From assembly GCA_048498315.1 (NCBI GenBank), contig JBEHYF010000016.1, positions 1 to 52,637 on the forward strand: DNA of 52,637 nucleotides, read 5' to 3'. The position numbers and the translations under genes are program-made. Origin of the DNA: Actinoallomurus sp048498315. GTDB taxonomy: Bacteria; Actinomycetota; Actinomycetes; Streptosporangiales; Streptosporangiaceae. The notes below the pieces were generated by a model. The model worked only from the letters and a program-made list of their open reading frames with translations, was not told the origin of the DNA and did no database searches. This document shows, piece after piece, positions 33,662 through 45,739 of this stretch. Position 1 is the stretch's first letter; each line of letters begins with the position of its first letter.

Positions 33662-34111
33662 ATGACCGGCACGCCCGACACCAGGCGGCACCTGCGCGAC
33701 CTCGCGCTGCTGCGCCGTGTCCGCGACCGGATCGACCGGGAGTACGCGCGGCCGCTGGACGTCGAGGCGCTCGCTCGCGGCGTGAACATGTCGGCCGGGC
33801 ACCTCAGTCGCCAGTTCAAGATCGCATACGGAGAGTCACCGTACTCCTATTTGATGACGCGGCGCATCGAACGCGCGATGGCGCTGCTGAGCCGGGGCGA
33901 CCTCAGCGTCACCGAGGTCTGCTTCGCGGTCGGCTGCTCCTCGCTGGGCACCTTCAGCACCCGCTTCACCGAACTGGTCGGCATGCCGCCGAGCGCCTAC
34001 CGGCGCGAAGCGGCGCGCGTCACGGCCGGGATGCCGTCGTGCGTGGCGAAACAGGTGACCAGACCGGTCAGGAATCGAGAAGCGCCGGTCGCCGAGCCGC
34101 GGCTAGCGTGA
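33662..34111 (+). CDS. AraC-family transcriptional regulator (short)
   Basis: A 149-residue protein that is essentially only the double helix-turn-helix. The first HTH is ALARGVNMSAGHLSRQFK and the second LSVTEVCFAVGCSSLGTFSTRF, ending GMPPSAYRR. There is no sensor domain. The VOC gene starts 6 nt after its stop and a UvrA-like gene follows. I recall this trio as a recurrent actinobacterial set. The ATG at 33662 lacks a strong binding site. Confidence 0.85.
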   Translation: MTGTPDTRRHLRDLALLRRVRDRIDREYARPLDVEALARGVNMSAGHLSRQFKIAYGESPYSYLMTRRIERAMALLSRGDLSVTEVCFAVGCSSLGTFSTRFTELVGMPPSAYRREAARVTAGMPSCVAKQVTRPVRNREAPVAEPRLA

Positions 34112-34116
34112 CAGCC

Positions 34117-34527
34117 ATGGATCTCACCATTCACAGCACGTTCCTCCCGCACGACGACCCCGACACCTCACTGGCCTTCTACCGCGACATCCTCGGCTTC
34201 GAAGTCCGGGGCGACGTCGGAACGGGCACGATGCGCTGGATCACGGTCGGCCATCCGGGCCAGCCCGACACGTCCATCGTGCTGCATCCGCCGGCCGTCG
34301 ACCCCGGCATCACCGACGACGAGCGCCGCACCATCACCGAGATGATGGCCAAGGGCACCTACGCGATCATCATCCTGGCCACCAAGGACCTCGACGGCGC
34401 CTTCGAGCGGATCCAGGCGGCCGGCGCCGAAATCGTCCAGGAGCCGACCGAGCAGCCGTACGGCATCCGCGACTGTGCCATCCGCGATCCCGCCGGCAAC
34501 CTGATCCGCATCAACCAGCTCCGCTGA
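34117..34527 (+). CDS. VOC (glyoxalase/bleomycin-resistance) family protein
   Basis: A 136-residue vicinal-oxygen-chelate protein with two beta-alpha-beta-beta-beta modules. It opens IHSTFLPHDDPDTSLAFYRDILGFEV, split here as IHSTFLPHDD and SLAFYRDILGFEV, and ends EQPYGIRDCAIRDPAGNLIRI, the typical closing strand. The group binds metals and small toxic or antibiotic molecules. Coupled with AraC upstream and a UvrA-like ABC protein downstream, a detoxification or self-protection role is likely. Confidence 0.85.
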   Translation: MDLTIHSTFLPHDDPDTSLAFYRDILGFEVRGDVGTGTMRWITVGHPGQPDTSIVLHPPAVDPGITDDERRTITEMMAKGTYAIIILATKDLDGAFERIQAAGAEIVQEPTEQPYGIRDCAIRDPAGNLIRINQLR

Positions 34528-34624
34528 AACCTCTGCCGATCGCAGCGACGACGTCCGCACGGCGGCGGCCGGCGTGCTGCCGCCGTGCGGGCGAGAGGCG
34601 GCCCGCACAACGGATGGAGAGACG

Positions 34625-37021
<2,397 letters not shown>

Positions 37022-37475
37022 GGCGGCACAGGCGATCGGGGCGAGAGGGGTGAACGCCCGCCGTCGCTCCCGAGCCGGCTGCGCCCGTGAGAGGGGCCGA
37101 AGGCCGAACGCCTGGGTCTCTCGCGGGACGTCGACGGCCACGATGACGCGGTGGCCTTCGAACGGCCCCGATCCTCCCGTGTTCGTCAAGCGGTGAGAAG
37201 AGGATCGCCCTCCACGGCGTGTGCGCTGGCGACCGAGCCGCGATGCGTCGAGGCTGGGCTGCCGTGCGACGCGGTCGATCCTCGCGGAACTCGTCCGGCA
37301 CCGCTCGCGCGTGCCCCGGCGCGGCCTTGCCGGGTGCCGCGGGCTCGTGCTCCGGGCCATGCCACGGCGGGGCCCGAACGGCGGCTGACCGGTTCCGGCG
37401 AAAATGTGGATCTTCATCCCGTTGCGACGTAGCGTCGCGTGCGCGCACGTACCCGAGCACCGGGAGGTCCGTACC
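37022..37475. other. 454-nt region without a recognised gene
   Basis: A short direct repeat (GGCACAGGCGAT near 37008 and 37025) straddles the UvrA-like stop codon. The rest shows no motif, in either strand, that I can assign. The last 30 nt contain the GGGAGG site of the peptidase gene. Confidence 0.45.
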
Positions 37476-39569
37476 ATGCCCAGCCGAGCCTCGGTCCTCG
37501 CGGCGAGCCTCCTCGCCGTCCTGGCTGTGGTCCCCGGTCCCGGCGCGACCGCGGCCGATGTGCGGATCTCCGGTTTCACCCCCCTTCACGCTAAATGGGA
37601 ACACGAGTACGAGAAGGCCTTCAGCGCCATACCCTCCGCGAGCACGGCCCGCGAGCTGGATGCGTATTTGTCCCGCGAGCCCGGCCTGGTGGCGAGCACG
37701 GGCGACTGGCGGCGCGTGAAGTACGTCGTCGCGAAGCTGAAGTCGTACGGCCTGCGACCCGAGGTCAAGACGTATTACACCTATCTGTCCACGCCGCGGA
37801 GCATCCAGGTCCAGATGACCGCGCCGCAGCGGCTGGACCTTCCCGTCAAGGAGAAGAGACAGCCCTGGCAGCAGGACTTCGACAAGGTGGTCGTCGGGTA
37901 CAACGCCCTGTCTCCCGCCGGCGAGGCCACCGCGCCGGTGGTGTACGCCAACTACGGGCGCGCCGAGGACTACGACGTGCTGGCGCAGAACGGCGTCTCC
38001 GTGAAGGGGAAGATCGTTCTCGCCCGGTACGGCCAGGTGTTCCGCGGCGTGAAGACCCGGCAGGCGTACCTGCACGGCGCCGCCGGGCTGATCATCTACT
38101 CCGACCCGGCCGATGACGGGTTCACTAAGGGCAAGGTCTACCCGGACGGGCCGTGGCGGGCGCCGGACGGCATCCAGCGCGGCAGCGTCGGCCAGATCCA
38201 GTACTACGGCGGCGACCCGCTGACGCCCGGCCGGCCGGCCACCAAGAACGCCAGGCGGCTCGAGCCGGCCGATGCCGCGGAGCTGCCCAAGGGACCGCCG
38301 ACCACGCCGATCTCCTACGGCGCCGCCGAGCCGCTGCTGAAGAACCTCACCGGCAAGGCGGTGCCGGCGAGCTGGCAGGGCGGCCTGCCGTTCACCTACC
38401 ACTTCGGCCCCGGCGGCACGCGGGCGCACATGAACCTCAAGATCGACTACTCGATCAAGCCGATCTGGGACGTCATCGCCAAGGTGCCGGGCAGCGAGCA
38501 CCCGGAGCAGGAGGTCATCGTCGGCGGCCACCGCGACACCTGGACCTACGGCAGCCTCGACAACCTCTCCGGCGCCGAGAACGTACTGCAGATCGCCCGC
38601 GGCCTCGGCCGGCTGCTCAAGCAGGGCTGGCGGCCCAAGCGCACGATCGTGCTCGCCACGTGGGACGGCGAGGAGTACGGCCTGTACGGTTCCACCGAGT
38701 ACGCCGAGGAGCGGGCCGGGGAGCTCCGCAACGCCGTCGCGTACATCAACATGGACATCGCGGCCGGCGAGTTCTTCAGCCCTTCCGCCACCCCGGCACT
38801 GGACGGCCTCATCGACGACGTCACCAAGGAGGTGCACTGGCCGGGCACGAACGGCAGCCTGTACGACGCCTGGAAACAGCAGAACCACGGCAGCACGCCG
38901 ATCAGCCGGATCGGCGGCGGCTCGGACTTCCAGTCGTTCTTCCAGCGGTACGGCGTGCCCGCCATGGACCTCGGCGCGTCGTCCACCGGCGGCTCCGGCA
39001 ACTATCACTGCTCGTGTGACGACTACTACTGGATGTCCCACTTCGGCGACCCGACCTGGCGGTATCACGTCGGCATGTCGCAGCTCGTCGGCATCACCGC
39101 GCTGCGGCTGGCCGACGCCGACGTGATCCCGATGCACTACGCGCCGTACGCGAGCGAGGTCACCGGCTACCTGAACGACTTCACCCGGCAGCAGAAGGAC
39201 ACGTTCGGGTCGGTGAAGGTGGACGTCTCACGCGACGTGACCCAGGCGGAGAGCTGGCGGCGGGCGGCGAGCGCGCTGGAGAGCGCGGCTGCCACGGCGC
39301 TGGCCGAGGGCGACACCAAGGCGTCCGGCCGCCTGAACGCCAAGCTCATGCGGGCCGAGCGCGACCTGCTGACGAGCGCGGGTCTGCCGGACCGGCCGTG
39401 GTACCGGCACCAGATCTACGCGCCGGGGATGGACACCGGGTACGCCACCCAGCGGCTACCCGCCCTGCACGACGCCCTTTTCCTCGACCACGATGTCGCT
39501 ACGGCGAAGACGTACGAGGCCCGCCTGTACGCGAGCCTGCAGGCCGTCACCCGTACCCTCACCCCGTGA
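37476..39569 (+). CDS. secreted M28 zinc peptidase, glutamate carboxypeptidase II-like
   Basis: A 697-residue exported peptidase with a signal peptide (to about 26). A PA domain follows (about 150-220, ARYGQVFRGVKTRQA), then the M28 catalytic domain. Zinc ligands follow the carboxypeptidase II order: H in GGHRDTW, D in GSLDNLSG, E-E in WDGEEYG (catalytic base and ligand), D in INMDIA, and H in NYHCSCDDYYW. The C-terminal dimerisation-like helical domain follows. GGGAGG lies 8 nt before the ATG at 37476. It probably trims peptides outside the cell. Confidence 0.92.
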   Translation: MPSRASVLAASLLAVLAVVPGPGATAADVRISGFTPLHAKWEHEYEKAFSAIPSASTARELDAYLSREPGLVASTGDWRRVKYVVAKLKSYGLRPEVKTYYTYLSTPRSIQVQMTAPQRLDLPVKEKRQPWQQDFDKVVVGYNALSPAGEATAPVVYANYGRAEDYDVLAQNGVSVKGKIVLARYGQVFRGVKTRQAYLHGAAGLIIYSDPADDGFTKGKVYPDGPWRAPDGIQRGSVGQIQYYGGDPLTPGRPATKNARRLEPADAAELPKGPPTTPISYGAAEPLLKNLTGKAVPASWQGGLPFTYHFGPGGTRAHMNLKIDYSIKPIWDVIAKVPGSEHPEQEVIVGGHRDTWTYGSLDNLSGAENVLQIARGLGRLLKQGWRPKRTIVLATWDGEEYGLYGSTEYAEERAGELRNAVAYINMDIAAGEFFSPSATPALDGLIDDVTKEVHWPGTNGSLYDAWKQQNHGSTPISRIGGGSDFQSFFQRYGVPAMDLGASSTGGSGNYHCSCDDYYWMSHFGDPTWRYHVGMSQLVGITALRLADADVIPMHYAPYASEVTGYLNDFTRQQKDTFGSVKVDVSRDVTQAESWRRAASALESAAATALAEGDTKASGRLNAKLMRAERDLLTSAGLPDRPWYRHQIYAPGMDTGYATQRLPALHDALFLDHDVATAKTYEARLYASLQAVTRTLTP

Positions 39570-39739
39570 CCCCGAAGGCTCCCCAGGGGCGATCGATCAG
39601 CCGGTCAAGGCCGGTCCCGTATCGGAGCCCGGGGTGGCCGGCCGGCGCTTCGAGCCGGGGACGTGCTGCTCGCGGGCGGCGTTTCCGCGGAGACCCCGTG
39701 ACCGAAAGCGTGGACCCGGACGGTGTGTTCGCGATCCGC

Positions 39740-40340
39740 TCACCACGTGCGCTCACGGGGCGGCGGTGACCGTGGACCGTTCCGGCGACTCGTCGCACCA
39801 TCAGCGCCGTGAGCGGCGTGGAGAGGCCTTCGCCTGGGCAGGGCGCGCATCTGCAGCATGCCGTGGGCCGGGTTCTGCGGTGGGGTCGAGAAGAGGCGTA
39901 CGTCGTGGTATCCGCGCGCCCGGCGAAGGCGCAGGACGATGCCGCAGCGGTCCGGTCGCAGCGGGTCGACGCGGGTCACGCCGAGCAGAGACCGGCGGTC
40001 GACCAACTGGGCCAGAAGCTCGATGGCGTTCCCGTGGGCGTCGGCGAGGTGGATGAGCAGTTCCGCCTCGGTCGCCGCGAGCGGATCGGGCTCGGCGGCC
40101 AGTTCGTCCATCTCCAGCTCGATCCGCCGCCCGCGGTGCTCGAGCTCGGCGGCGCCACCGTCGTGAAGCACAGGAGCATACCGTTCGCGCCCTGATGGTC
40201 GAAGCTCAGCCGGCCGCCCAGCAGGACACGGGCGTGGACCCGGTCCGGCACCGCCGCCGGAGCGATGTCGGTGAACTCCAGCGAGGCCGCGAGGTCACCG
40301 CCCGGCGCCCAGGCCACCGCCGCGCCCGGATGGCTGTCGC
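39740..40340 (-). pseudogene. remnant of a DUF2470 (haem-utilisation-like) gene
   Basis: On the minus strand, one frame gives GGDLAASLEFTDIAP and DRVHARVLLGGRLSFDHQG. A second frame, joined by a one-base-type shift between about 40150 and 40170, gives AELEHRG, DELAAEPDPLAATEAELL, IHLADAHGNAIELL and VDPLRPDRCGIVLRLRRARG. Together they match the order expected for DUF2470 proteins, which are often found near iron-uptake genes. The N-terminus is cut off near 40330, where the next remnant begins on the other strand. Confidence 0.65.
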
Positions 40341-40560
40341 CCGGGCCGGACGGCATCACCGTCGCCGACCTGGTCGCGCGGGGGCGCTACCCACATCAGC
40401 GCCTGCTCCGCGAGTGGTCCCGCGAGGACGAGCGGGTGGTGGGCGAGGCCGTGGCCGTCACCGGCATCACCGACCCGGCCCGGGCCTACGTCGACGATTG
40501 TCCGGCGGCCAGCGGCAGCGGGTGTGGATCGCGGTGGCGCATGCCCGCTCCAGCACCTGC
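40325..40560 (+). pseudogene. fragment of a FecE/FepC-type siderophore ABC ATPase
   Basis: The frame reads PDGITVADLVARGRYPHQRL, then WSREDERVVGEA, VTGITDPA and YVDD. After one missing base at about 40497 another frame reads LSGGQRQRVWIAVAHAR, the ABC signature expected next. Walker A upstream and Walker B downstream are both absent, so only a central third remains. It lies between the DUF2470 and dehalogenase-like remnants. Confidence 0.7.
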
Positions 40561-40571
40561 CCCGCCCGGTG

Positions 40572-41141
40572 GGTTATTGGGGCGGGCCGATCGGGCTGTC
40601 GTGGGCGGTCACGCACCCTGAGCGCCTGTCGGGCCTGTTCATCCTCAACACCTTCGCCGGGCCGCGGCAGAACCTTCCCGTGCCGCTGCGGCTGTTCCGC
40701 ACACCGGGTGTCGGCGAGGTACTCGTCAAGGGCCTCAACATGTTCGTCCGGGGCTTCCTGTTCCGCGCCGGTGTCGTGCACCGCGAACGACTCACGGCCG
40801 ATGTGCGCCGCGCGTACCCGGCGCCGCACCCGACGTGGTCCACCCGCACAGGCGCGCTCGTCTTTCCGCGCGAGATCCCTGCCGGCGACACCGGACCGGT
40901 CGCCGAACTGATCAGCCGGGTGCAGCGCGGACTCGAGCGGCATTTCCGCGCCGAGCCCACACGGATCATGTGGGCGATGCGCGACCCGGCGTTCACGCTC
41001 GCGGTTCTGGAGGAGTGGCGCAGGACTCTGCCCGACGCGCCCGTGACCCGGCTCGACGACGCCAGCCACTACCTCCAGGAGGACGCCCACGAGCGGATCG
41101 TGCCCCAGCTGCTCGACTTCCTCGCCGCCTCTGAAGCCTGA
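40572..41141 (+). pseudogene. N-terminally truncated haloalkane-dehalogenase-like alpha/beta hydrolase
   Basis: From about 40578 the frame matches the second half of a haloalkane-dehalogenase-like hydrolase: WGGPIGLSWAVTHPERLSG, LRLFRTPGVGE, FVRGFLFRAG, APHPTWSTRTG and the C-terminal SHYLQEDAHERIVPQLLDFL with the catalytic His. The first ~110 residues, including the oxyanion region and the Asp nucleophile normally just before WGG (here Tyr), are gone. The upstream join is to the ABC ATPase remnant. An ORF from 40524 is open but its start is foreign sequence. Confidence 0.7.
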
Positions 41142-41244
41142 CCCGGCCGAGATGTCAAGATCACGGCATCGGCGCTCGACGAGCCCGTGCCGAAGACGCT
41201 CAGTGGAGCCCGGAAGGCCGTCGCCGTGAGCCATCGGCCGCCCG

Positions 41245-42045
41245 TCAGGGCGACTCGAATCCGGCTTGGGTCAGCATGGCCTTGCCCTGGGGAGAGAGCA
41301 CCAGTTCGATGAACTGGTCGGCGAGGGCGGGCTGGGGGGCTTTGGCGAGCCTGACGATGGGGTAGTCGTTGATGGCGTTGGCGGCTTCGGGGAAGTCGAT
41401 GCCGGTCACCTTTCCGCCGGTGGCCTTGACGTCGGTGCGGTAGACGAGTGCGGCGTCGGCTTCGTTGAGTTCCACCTTGGTGAGGGCGCCTTTGACGTCC
41501 TGTTCCTGGGAGACGGGCTTGACGGTCAGGTGCGCGGAGGCCAGCGCCTTGAGGGCCGCGGCGCCGCAGGGCACCTGGAGTGCGCACTCGACGACCTTGA
41601 GCTTGGGATTCGTCAGGTCCTTGAGCGTCTTGACCTTGCCGGGGTTGCTGGGTGGTACGGCGATCTCCAGGCGGTTACGGACGAAGACCTGGGGGCTGCC
41701 GGCGGCGTCCTTGGCGTCGGTCACCGTCTTCATGGTCGCGGGGTTGGCGGCGGCGAACACGTCGGCGGGGGCGCCCTGGGTGATCTGCTGGGCGAGGGCG
41801 GAACTGCCACCGAAGTTGAACTTGACGCTCACTCCGGGATGCGCGGCCTCGAAGGTCTTGCCGAGTTGGGTGAAGGTCTCGGTCAGCGAGGCCGCGGCGA
41901 AAACGACCAGCGTCTTGGTCTTGCCGGCCGATGAGGACCCCCTGGTGCCCTTGCCGGTATCGCCGCAGCCGCCCGCCGCGATCAGTGTCACCGCGAGCGC
42001 GGCGGCGGGCAGCACGTGAGTGGGGCGGAACGGGTGATGGATCAC
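41245..42045 (-). CDS. modA: molybdate-binding lipoprotein ModA (orphan)
   Basis: A 266-residue type II binding protein. A lipoprotein signal ends in LIAAGGC near 27; the mature domain has VVFAAASLTETF, NFGGSSALAQQI, PADVFAAA, ECALQVPCGAAA and EADAALVYRTDV, all in ModA order. It should capture molybdate or tungstate outside the cell. The GTG at 42045 has GAGGAG 6 nt upstream. The permease and ATPase genes modB and modC, normally next downstream, are absent; gene remnants lie there instead. Confidence 0.9.
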   Translation of the reverse strand: MIHHPFRPTHVLPAAALAVTLIAAGGCGDTGKGTRGSSSAGKTKTLVVFAAASLTETFTQLGKTFEAAHPGVSVKFNFGGSSALAQQITQGAPADVFAAANPATMKTVTDAKDAAGSPQVFVRNRLEIAVPPSNPGKVKTLKDLTNPKLKVVECALQVPCGAAALKALASAHLTVKPVSQEQDVKGALTKVELNEADAALVYRTDVKATGGKVTGIDFPEAANAINDYPIVRLAKAPQPALADQFIELVLSPQGKAMLTQAGFESP

Positions 42046-42320
42046 CTGGTTCTCCTCGTGCTCGTGACCTCCGACGGTGGTGCCGGGGGCCGAGGGTCTG
42101 AAAGGACACGGGGGACGGGGCTGTCTCGCAGGTCGGGGCCGGTAGCCGACGGTCGTCTGCCGGGCGCCGGCCCGCCGGCCACGACCGCTGCGGCCGGCGA
42201 CCGTCGCGCGCGTGACCCGGGCTTCCGGATACCTCGCCACACGGCGGCCACCGTACTATCGCACCTGCAAGGGCGGAAGGGTCTATAGAGCCGCGAATAA
42301 GGCAATTATCGGCGCACTCA

Positions 42321-42363
42321 CATCGCATCCGCGATGCGAGTGACTCGCGTCGCATCCGCGATG
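42321..42363. promoter_or_regulatory. nested palindromes and direct repeat upstream of modA
   Basis: TCGCATCCGCGATG occurs at 42323-42336 and again at 42350-42363. The first copy sits inside CATCGC-ATCC-GCGATG (42321-42336), itself an inverted repeat. Between the copies is GCGAGT-G-ACTCGC (42335-42347), another palindrome. It is about 280 nt before modA and 275 nt before the LAL regulator, in a 592-nt intergenic region with no gene. It is probably a tandem operator. Confidence 0.6.
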
Positions 42364-42637
42364 GGTATGGTGCGGCCACCGCCTTCCGGTCCTCGCGGCC
42401 CCTCGCCGACCCCGGCCCTCGGGCCAGGGTCCACTCTGATGCCCGCGACGGCACCGAAGGCGGGCCCTTGCGTGCTGTCGCTTCCGGCGCTCCCGCCTCT
42501 GCGGTGGCATCGTGCTCGTCAGGAATCACCACAGTCCGCTAACTGTTTGTGTCAGTTTCTGCACAATCTGCAAAAATGGGTAGGCAAATGGGTCAAATTG
42601 GACCAAAATTCCAGCGACGTGGCAGGAGGTCCCTGTT

Positions 42638-45562
42638 GTGCCGCCAGCGGATCCAGCACTGGTAGAACGCGACGGCGACCTGGCATTGCTGGTGAAGGCA
42701 CTTGCCCACCCACCCGCTGCCGTGGTGGTGGAGGGCGAACCCGGTATCGGAAAGACCCGTCTTGTGCGCGAGGCCCTCGCCGACCGGGCGCTCGCGAACC
42801 GGCGACTGCTGCTGGGGACGGCTCGCCCGACACTGGCGTCCTGCCCGCTGGGGCCGGTGATCGAGGCCCTCGCCACGGTGAACCGGCCGCCCGAGCAGCG
42901 CCTCAGCGCCCTTTCGGGGGTGTTGCGGACGGTGCTTCCCGATCTGGCCGGCATCCTGCCGCCGGCACCGCCGCCGTTGGCGGACCGGCAACTGGCCCGC
43001 CACCGCCTGGTGCGCGCCACCGCCGAGTTGTTCTCCAAGCTCGGTTCCACGATCTTGGTGCTCGAGGATCTGCAATGGGCCGACGAGGCCACGATCGAGC
43101 TCCTCCGGATGATCAGCGCCCGGCCGCCGCCGGAGCTGTCGGTCGTGGTCACCTGTAGGTCCTCGGCCGGCCTTCCGTACCCAGGATCGATCACCGCCCA
43201 TGTCCGCCTCTCGCCGCTGTCGGCGTCGGCCGCCGGCCGGTTGGCCAGGGCGGTTCTGGGCGACCCGGAGACGGACGTCCCCCGCGACCTCGCGGACATG
43301 CTGCATCGGCGCAACGGCGGCGTGCCGTTCGTGGTACGCGAGGATGTGCGGTTGCTCCGGCACCGTGGCCTGCTGCGCCCGGTCAAGGGTGAATGGGTGC
43401 TCGGGTCGGCGGGGGAGGCCACCGAGGCCGACCTGTCGGCGCTGGTCCCGCCCGCCGTCGGCGCTGAGACCATCGCCCGTGCCCGTGGTCTCGGCGTCGC
43501 CGGGAGCGCCGCGCTGGAGGCCGCGGCCGTGCTGGCCGAGTCGGCCGAACCCGAACTGGTGGCCAGGATCGCCGGGATGGACGCCGAGCAGACGAGTGTC
43601 GTCCTCGGGGATGCGATCCGCTGCGGGCTCCTCTGTGACCACGGGGCGGACAGCACCACCGTGAGATTCCGCCACGAACTTGCCCGACTTGCCATCTACC
43701 ACGCCATACCCGGCCATCGTCGGCGAAGGTTGCACGCGATCGTCGCTCAGGAGCTGTCCGGCACCGGCCGCAGCACCATGGTCGTGCGGGCGGTCGAGCA
43801 TTACAAGCGCGCCGGCGACATCCGGGGATGGGCGACGGCCGCCGAGGCCGCCGCCGACATCGCCACCGCCGAGGGCTCCTTCGAAGCCGCTCACGCCTAC
43901 CTGCGGGACATCCTCCAGGCGGGCGCGGTCGCGGGGGAGAGGCGGGCCGAGGTCGCGATCAAGCTGGGCTGGGCCGCACTGGGCGGCGTCGATCGGACCG
44001 GAACGACCGCCGCCCTGCTGGCCGCGGCGGAGAAGAGCGACACCGCGTCGCCGGCGCAGCAGGCCGAAATACGCCTGCTTCGCGTCTGGTCATCCCTGGA
44101 GTCCGCCGGAGCGAGGCGGCGAGCGGACGTCGCGGTGGATGAGATGTGCGCCGCCGTCGGTGACCTCACCGTGCGGCCGGACCTCCATGCGATCGCCCTC
44201 GCCATCCTCGCCGTGCCGACAAGGCTGCCGGATCGCGACGTGCCGACGCAGATGGAGTACCTGAGCCAGGCCCGCGCGGCGCTCGCCCGGACCACAGATC
44301 CGATGGCGCACGCGGTCGTCCGCATCAGCGCCGCGCACCTGCTGCTCGCCACCGGTAGCCCCGAGGGCCGGGCCGCGGCCGACGCTCTGCCCACCGACGG
44401 TGATCGGCCGGATGTCGATCGGCAGATCATCCGGGGTCTGCTCGACCTGGCCGACGCGGCCCTGCACCTGGGCCATTATTCGCACAGCCTGGAGCTGGTC
44501 GACAGAGCGCGGCGGCTGGCGGACGACGCCCGGTCGAACATGTACGACCCACAGCTTCGGGTCACGTCGCTGCGGGTCCGCTGGGCGACGGGAGACGCCG
44601 GCGTCGAGGACCAGGTGAGCGGGCTCGCCGATGACGCGCACGTGCACGGCCGGCTGGACTGTCGGCTGCTGTCGGCTCAGATCCACGCCGGGCGAGGGCG
44701 GCTGGAAGCCGCACGCCGCATGCTGCGCGTGGTGGCCGAGGACGCGTGCGGGATCGGGGAACTCGCCGTCGCGGCCCATGCCGTCGCCGAGTTCAACCGG
44801 GTGGCGCTCGCCAAGGCTCATCGGCACCTGGGGCACGCCCTCGCTCGCCGGGTACTGGACGCGCTGGCCCGCAAGCAGATCTGGGTCTGGGCTGCGCCGC
44901 TGCTGCCGTTCGCCCCGCTCGATCTGGTACGCGCGGTCCTTCCTCAGTATCGCGGCGCTCTGGCGGGCCGGGACGCCCCGCTCGCCCGCGCCGCGCTCAG
45001 CTTCGCGGAGGCACGGGTGAGCGAGCGGGACGGCGACGCGGGCCGCGCGTCGGCCCGCTACCGCCGCGCCCGCCACGGGTACGCGGCGCTGCCGGACCCC
45101 CGGCTGGTGGCCCATGCGTGCGCCGCGGAGGTACGCTCCCAGATCTCCGCCGGACAGGTGCCAGAAGCCGACCTGCTGCGCCACGCGTGGAGCACGTTCA
45201 CCGGCCTCGGCGCCGTGTGGGACGCCAACCGGCTGAAGCCACTGATGCGGGCGGCCGGCCTGCCGGTACCCCACCGGCGCGGCCGGCCCGGCTACGGCAA
45301 CCAGCTGTCCCCGCGGGAACGAGAGATCGCCGGCCTGGCGGCGGCGGGCCACACGAACCGGGACATCGCCGCGAGCCTGTACCTGTCGGATCGCACGGTC
45401 AAATATCACCTGGCCAACGCCATGCGAAAGCTCGAGGTGCGCAGCCGGCGACAACTACGCGACGCTCTCGAACCGGGGGGCTCCGCCGGCGGGCCCGCCC
45501 GAGCACCGTGGGATCACACCTGTCGTTGCATGTGGTGCGGCCGGGAACTAAACCCGTCCTAA
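42638..45562 (+). CDS. LuxR-family ATP-binding regulator (LAL type)
   Basis: A 974-residue regulator of the large ATP-binding LuxR class. The Walker A GEPGIGKTRL lies near 33-42 and the Walker B LVLEDLQWADEAT near 140. A long helical/TPR-like middle runs from about 380 to 880. The C-terminal LuxR HTH reads LSPREREIAGLAAAGHTNRD, IAASLYLSDRTVKYHLAN and KLEVRSR. The GTG at 42638 has AGGAGGT 5-7 nt upstream. The ~100 nt before it are unusually AT-rich and probably hold its promoter. Such regulators often control secondary metabolism or sugar use; no pathway genes adjoin it. Confidence 0.92.
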   Translation: MPPADPALVERDGDLALLVKALAHPPAAVVVEGEPGIGKTRLVREALADRALANRRLLLGTARPTLASCPLGPVIEALATVNRPPEQRLSALSGVLRTVLPDLAGILPPAPPPLADRQLARHRLVRATAELFSKLGSTILVLEDLQWADEATIELLRMISARPPPELSVVVTCRSSAGLPYPGSITAHVRLSPLSASAAGRLARAVLGDPETDVPRDLADMLHRRNGGVPFVVREDVRLLRHRGLLRPVKGEWVLGSAGEATEADLSALVPPAVGAETIARARGLGVAGSAALEAAAVLAESAEPELVARIAGMDAEQTSVVLGDAIRCGLLCDHGADSTTVRFRHELARLAIYHAIPGHRRRRLHAIVAQELSGTGRSTMVVRAVEHYKRAGDIRGWATAAEAAADIATAEGSFEAAHAYLRDILQAGAVAGERRAEVAIKLGWAALGGVDRTGTTAALLAAAEKSDTASPAQQAEIRLLRVWSSLESAGARRRADVAVDEMCAAVGDLTVRPDLHAIALAILAVPTRLPDRDVPTQMEYLSQARAALARTTDPMAHAVVRISAAHLLLATGSPEGRAAADALPTDGDRPDVDRQIIRGLLDLADAALHLGHYSHSLELVDRARRLADDARSNMYDPQLRVTSLRVRWATGDAGVEDQVSGLADDAHVHGRLDCRLLSAQIHAGRGRLEAARRMLRVVAEDACGIGELAVAAHAVAEFNRVALAKAHRHLGHALARRVLDALARKQIWVWAAPLLPFAPLDLVRAVLPQYRGALAGRDAPLARAALSFAEARVSERDGDAGRASARYRRARHGYAALPDPRLVAHACAAEVRSQISAGQVPEADLLRHAWSTFTGLGAVWDANRLKPLMRAAGLPVPHRRGRPGYGNQLSPREREIAGLAAAGHTNRDIAASLYLSDRTVKYHLANAMRKLEVRSRRQLRDALEPGGSAGGPARAPWDHTCRCMWCGRELNPS

Positions 45563-45573
45563 TTGGACGGGTT
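45551..45573 (+). terminator. hairpin spanning the LAL regulator stop codon
   Basis: AACCCGTCC (45551-45559) and GGACGGGTT (45565-45573) are exact reverse complements around TAATT, and the stop codon TAA (45560-45562) is in the loop. The left arm encodes the last residues. It is likely a terminator, though an operator role is possible. Confidence 0.6.
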
Positions 45574-45739
45574 ATCCGATAAGGCGCGCGCCGATTATGA
45601 AAACGACTCACGTTCGTCGGGTCGGTGTGACGCCGCGCGGTCCTCGCAGCACCCCGGGGAGAGGATGCCGCACGGATGAAGCACCATCGCGCCGGACGGC
45701 GGCGCAAGGGCCGCCGCACGTATCGAGGAGGAGGACAAC

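Noticed and set aside
37022..37475. Small gene before the M28 peptidase (frames at 37151 and 37219)
   Set aside because: Arg/Pro/Ala-rich frames without binding sites or motifs.
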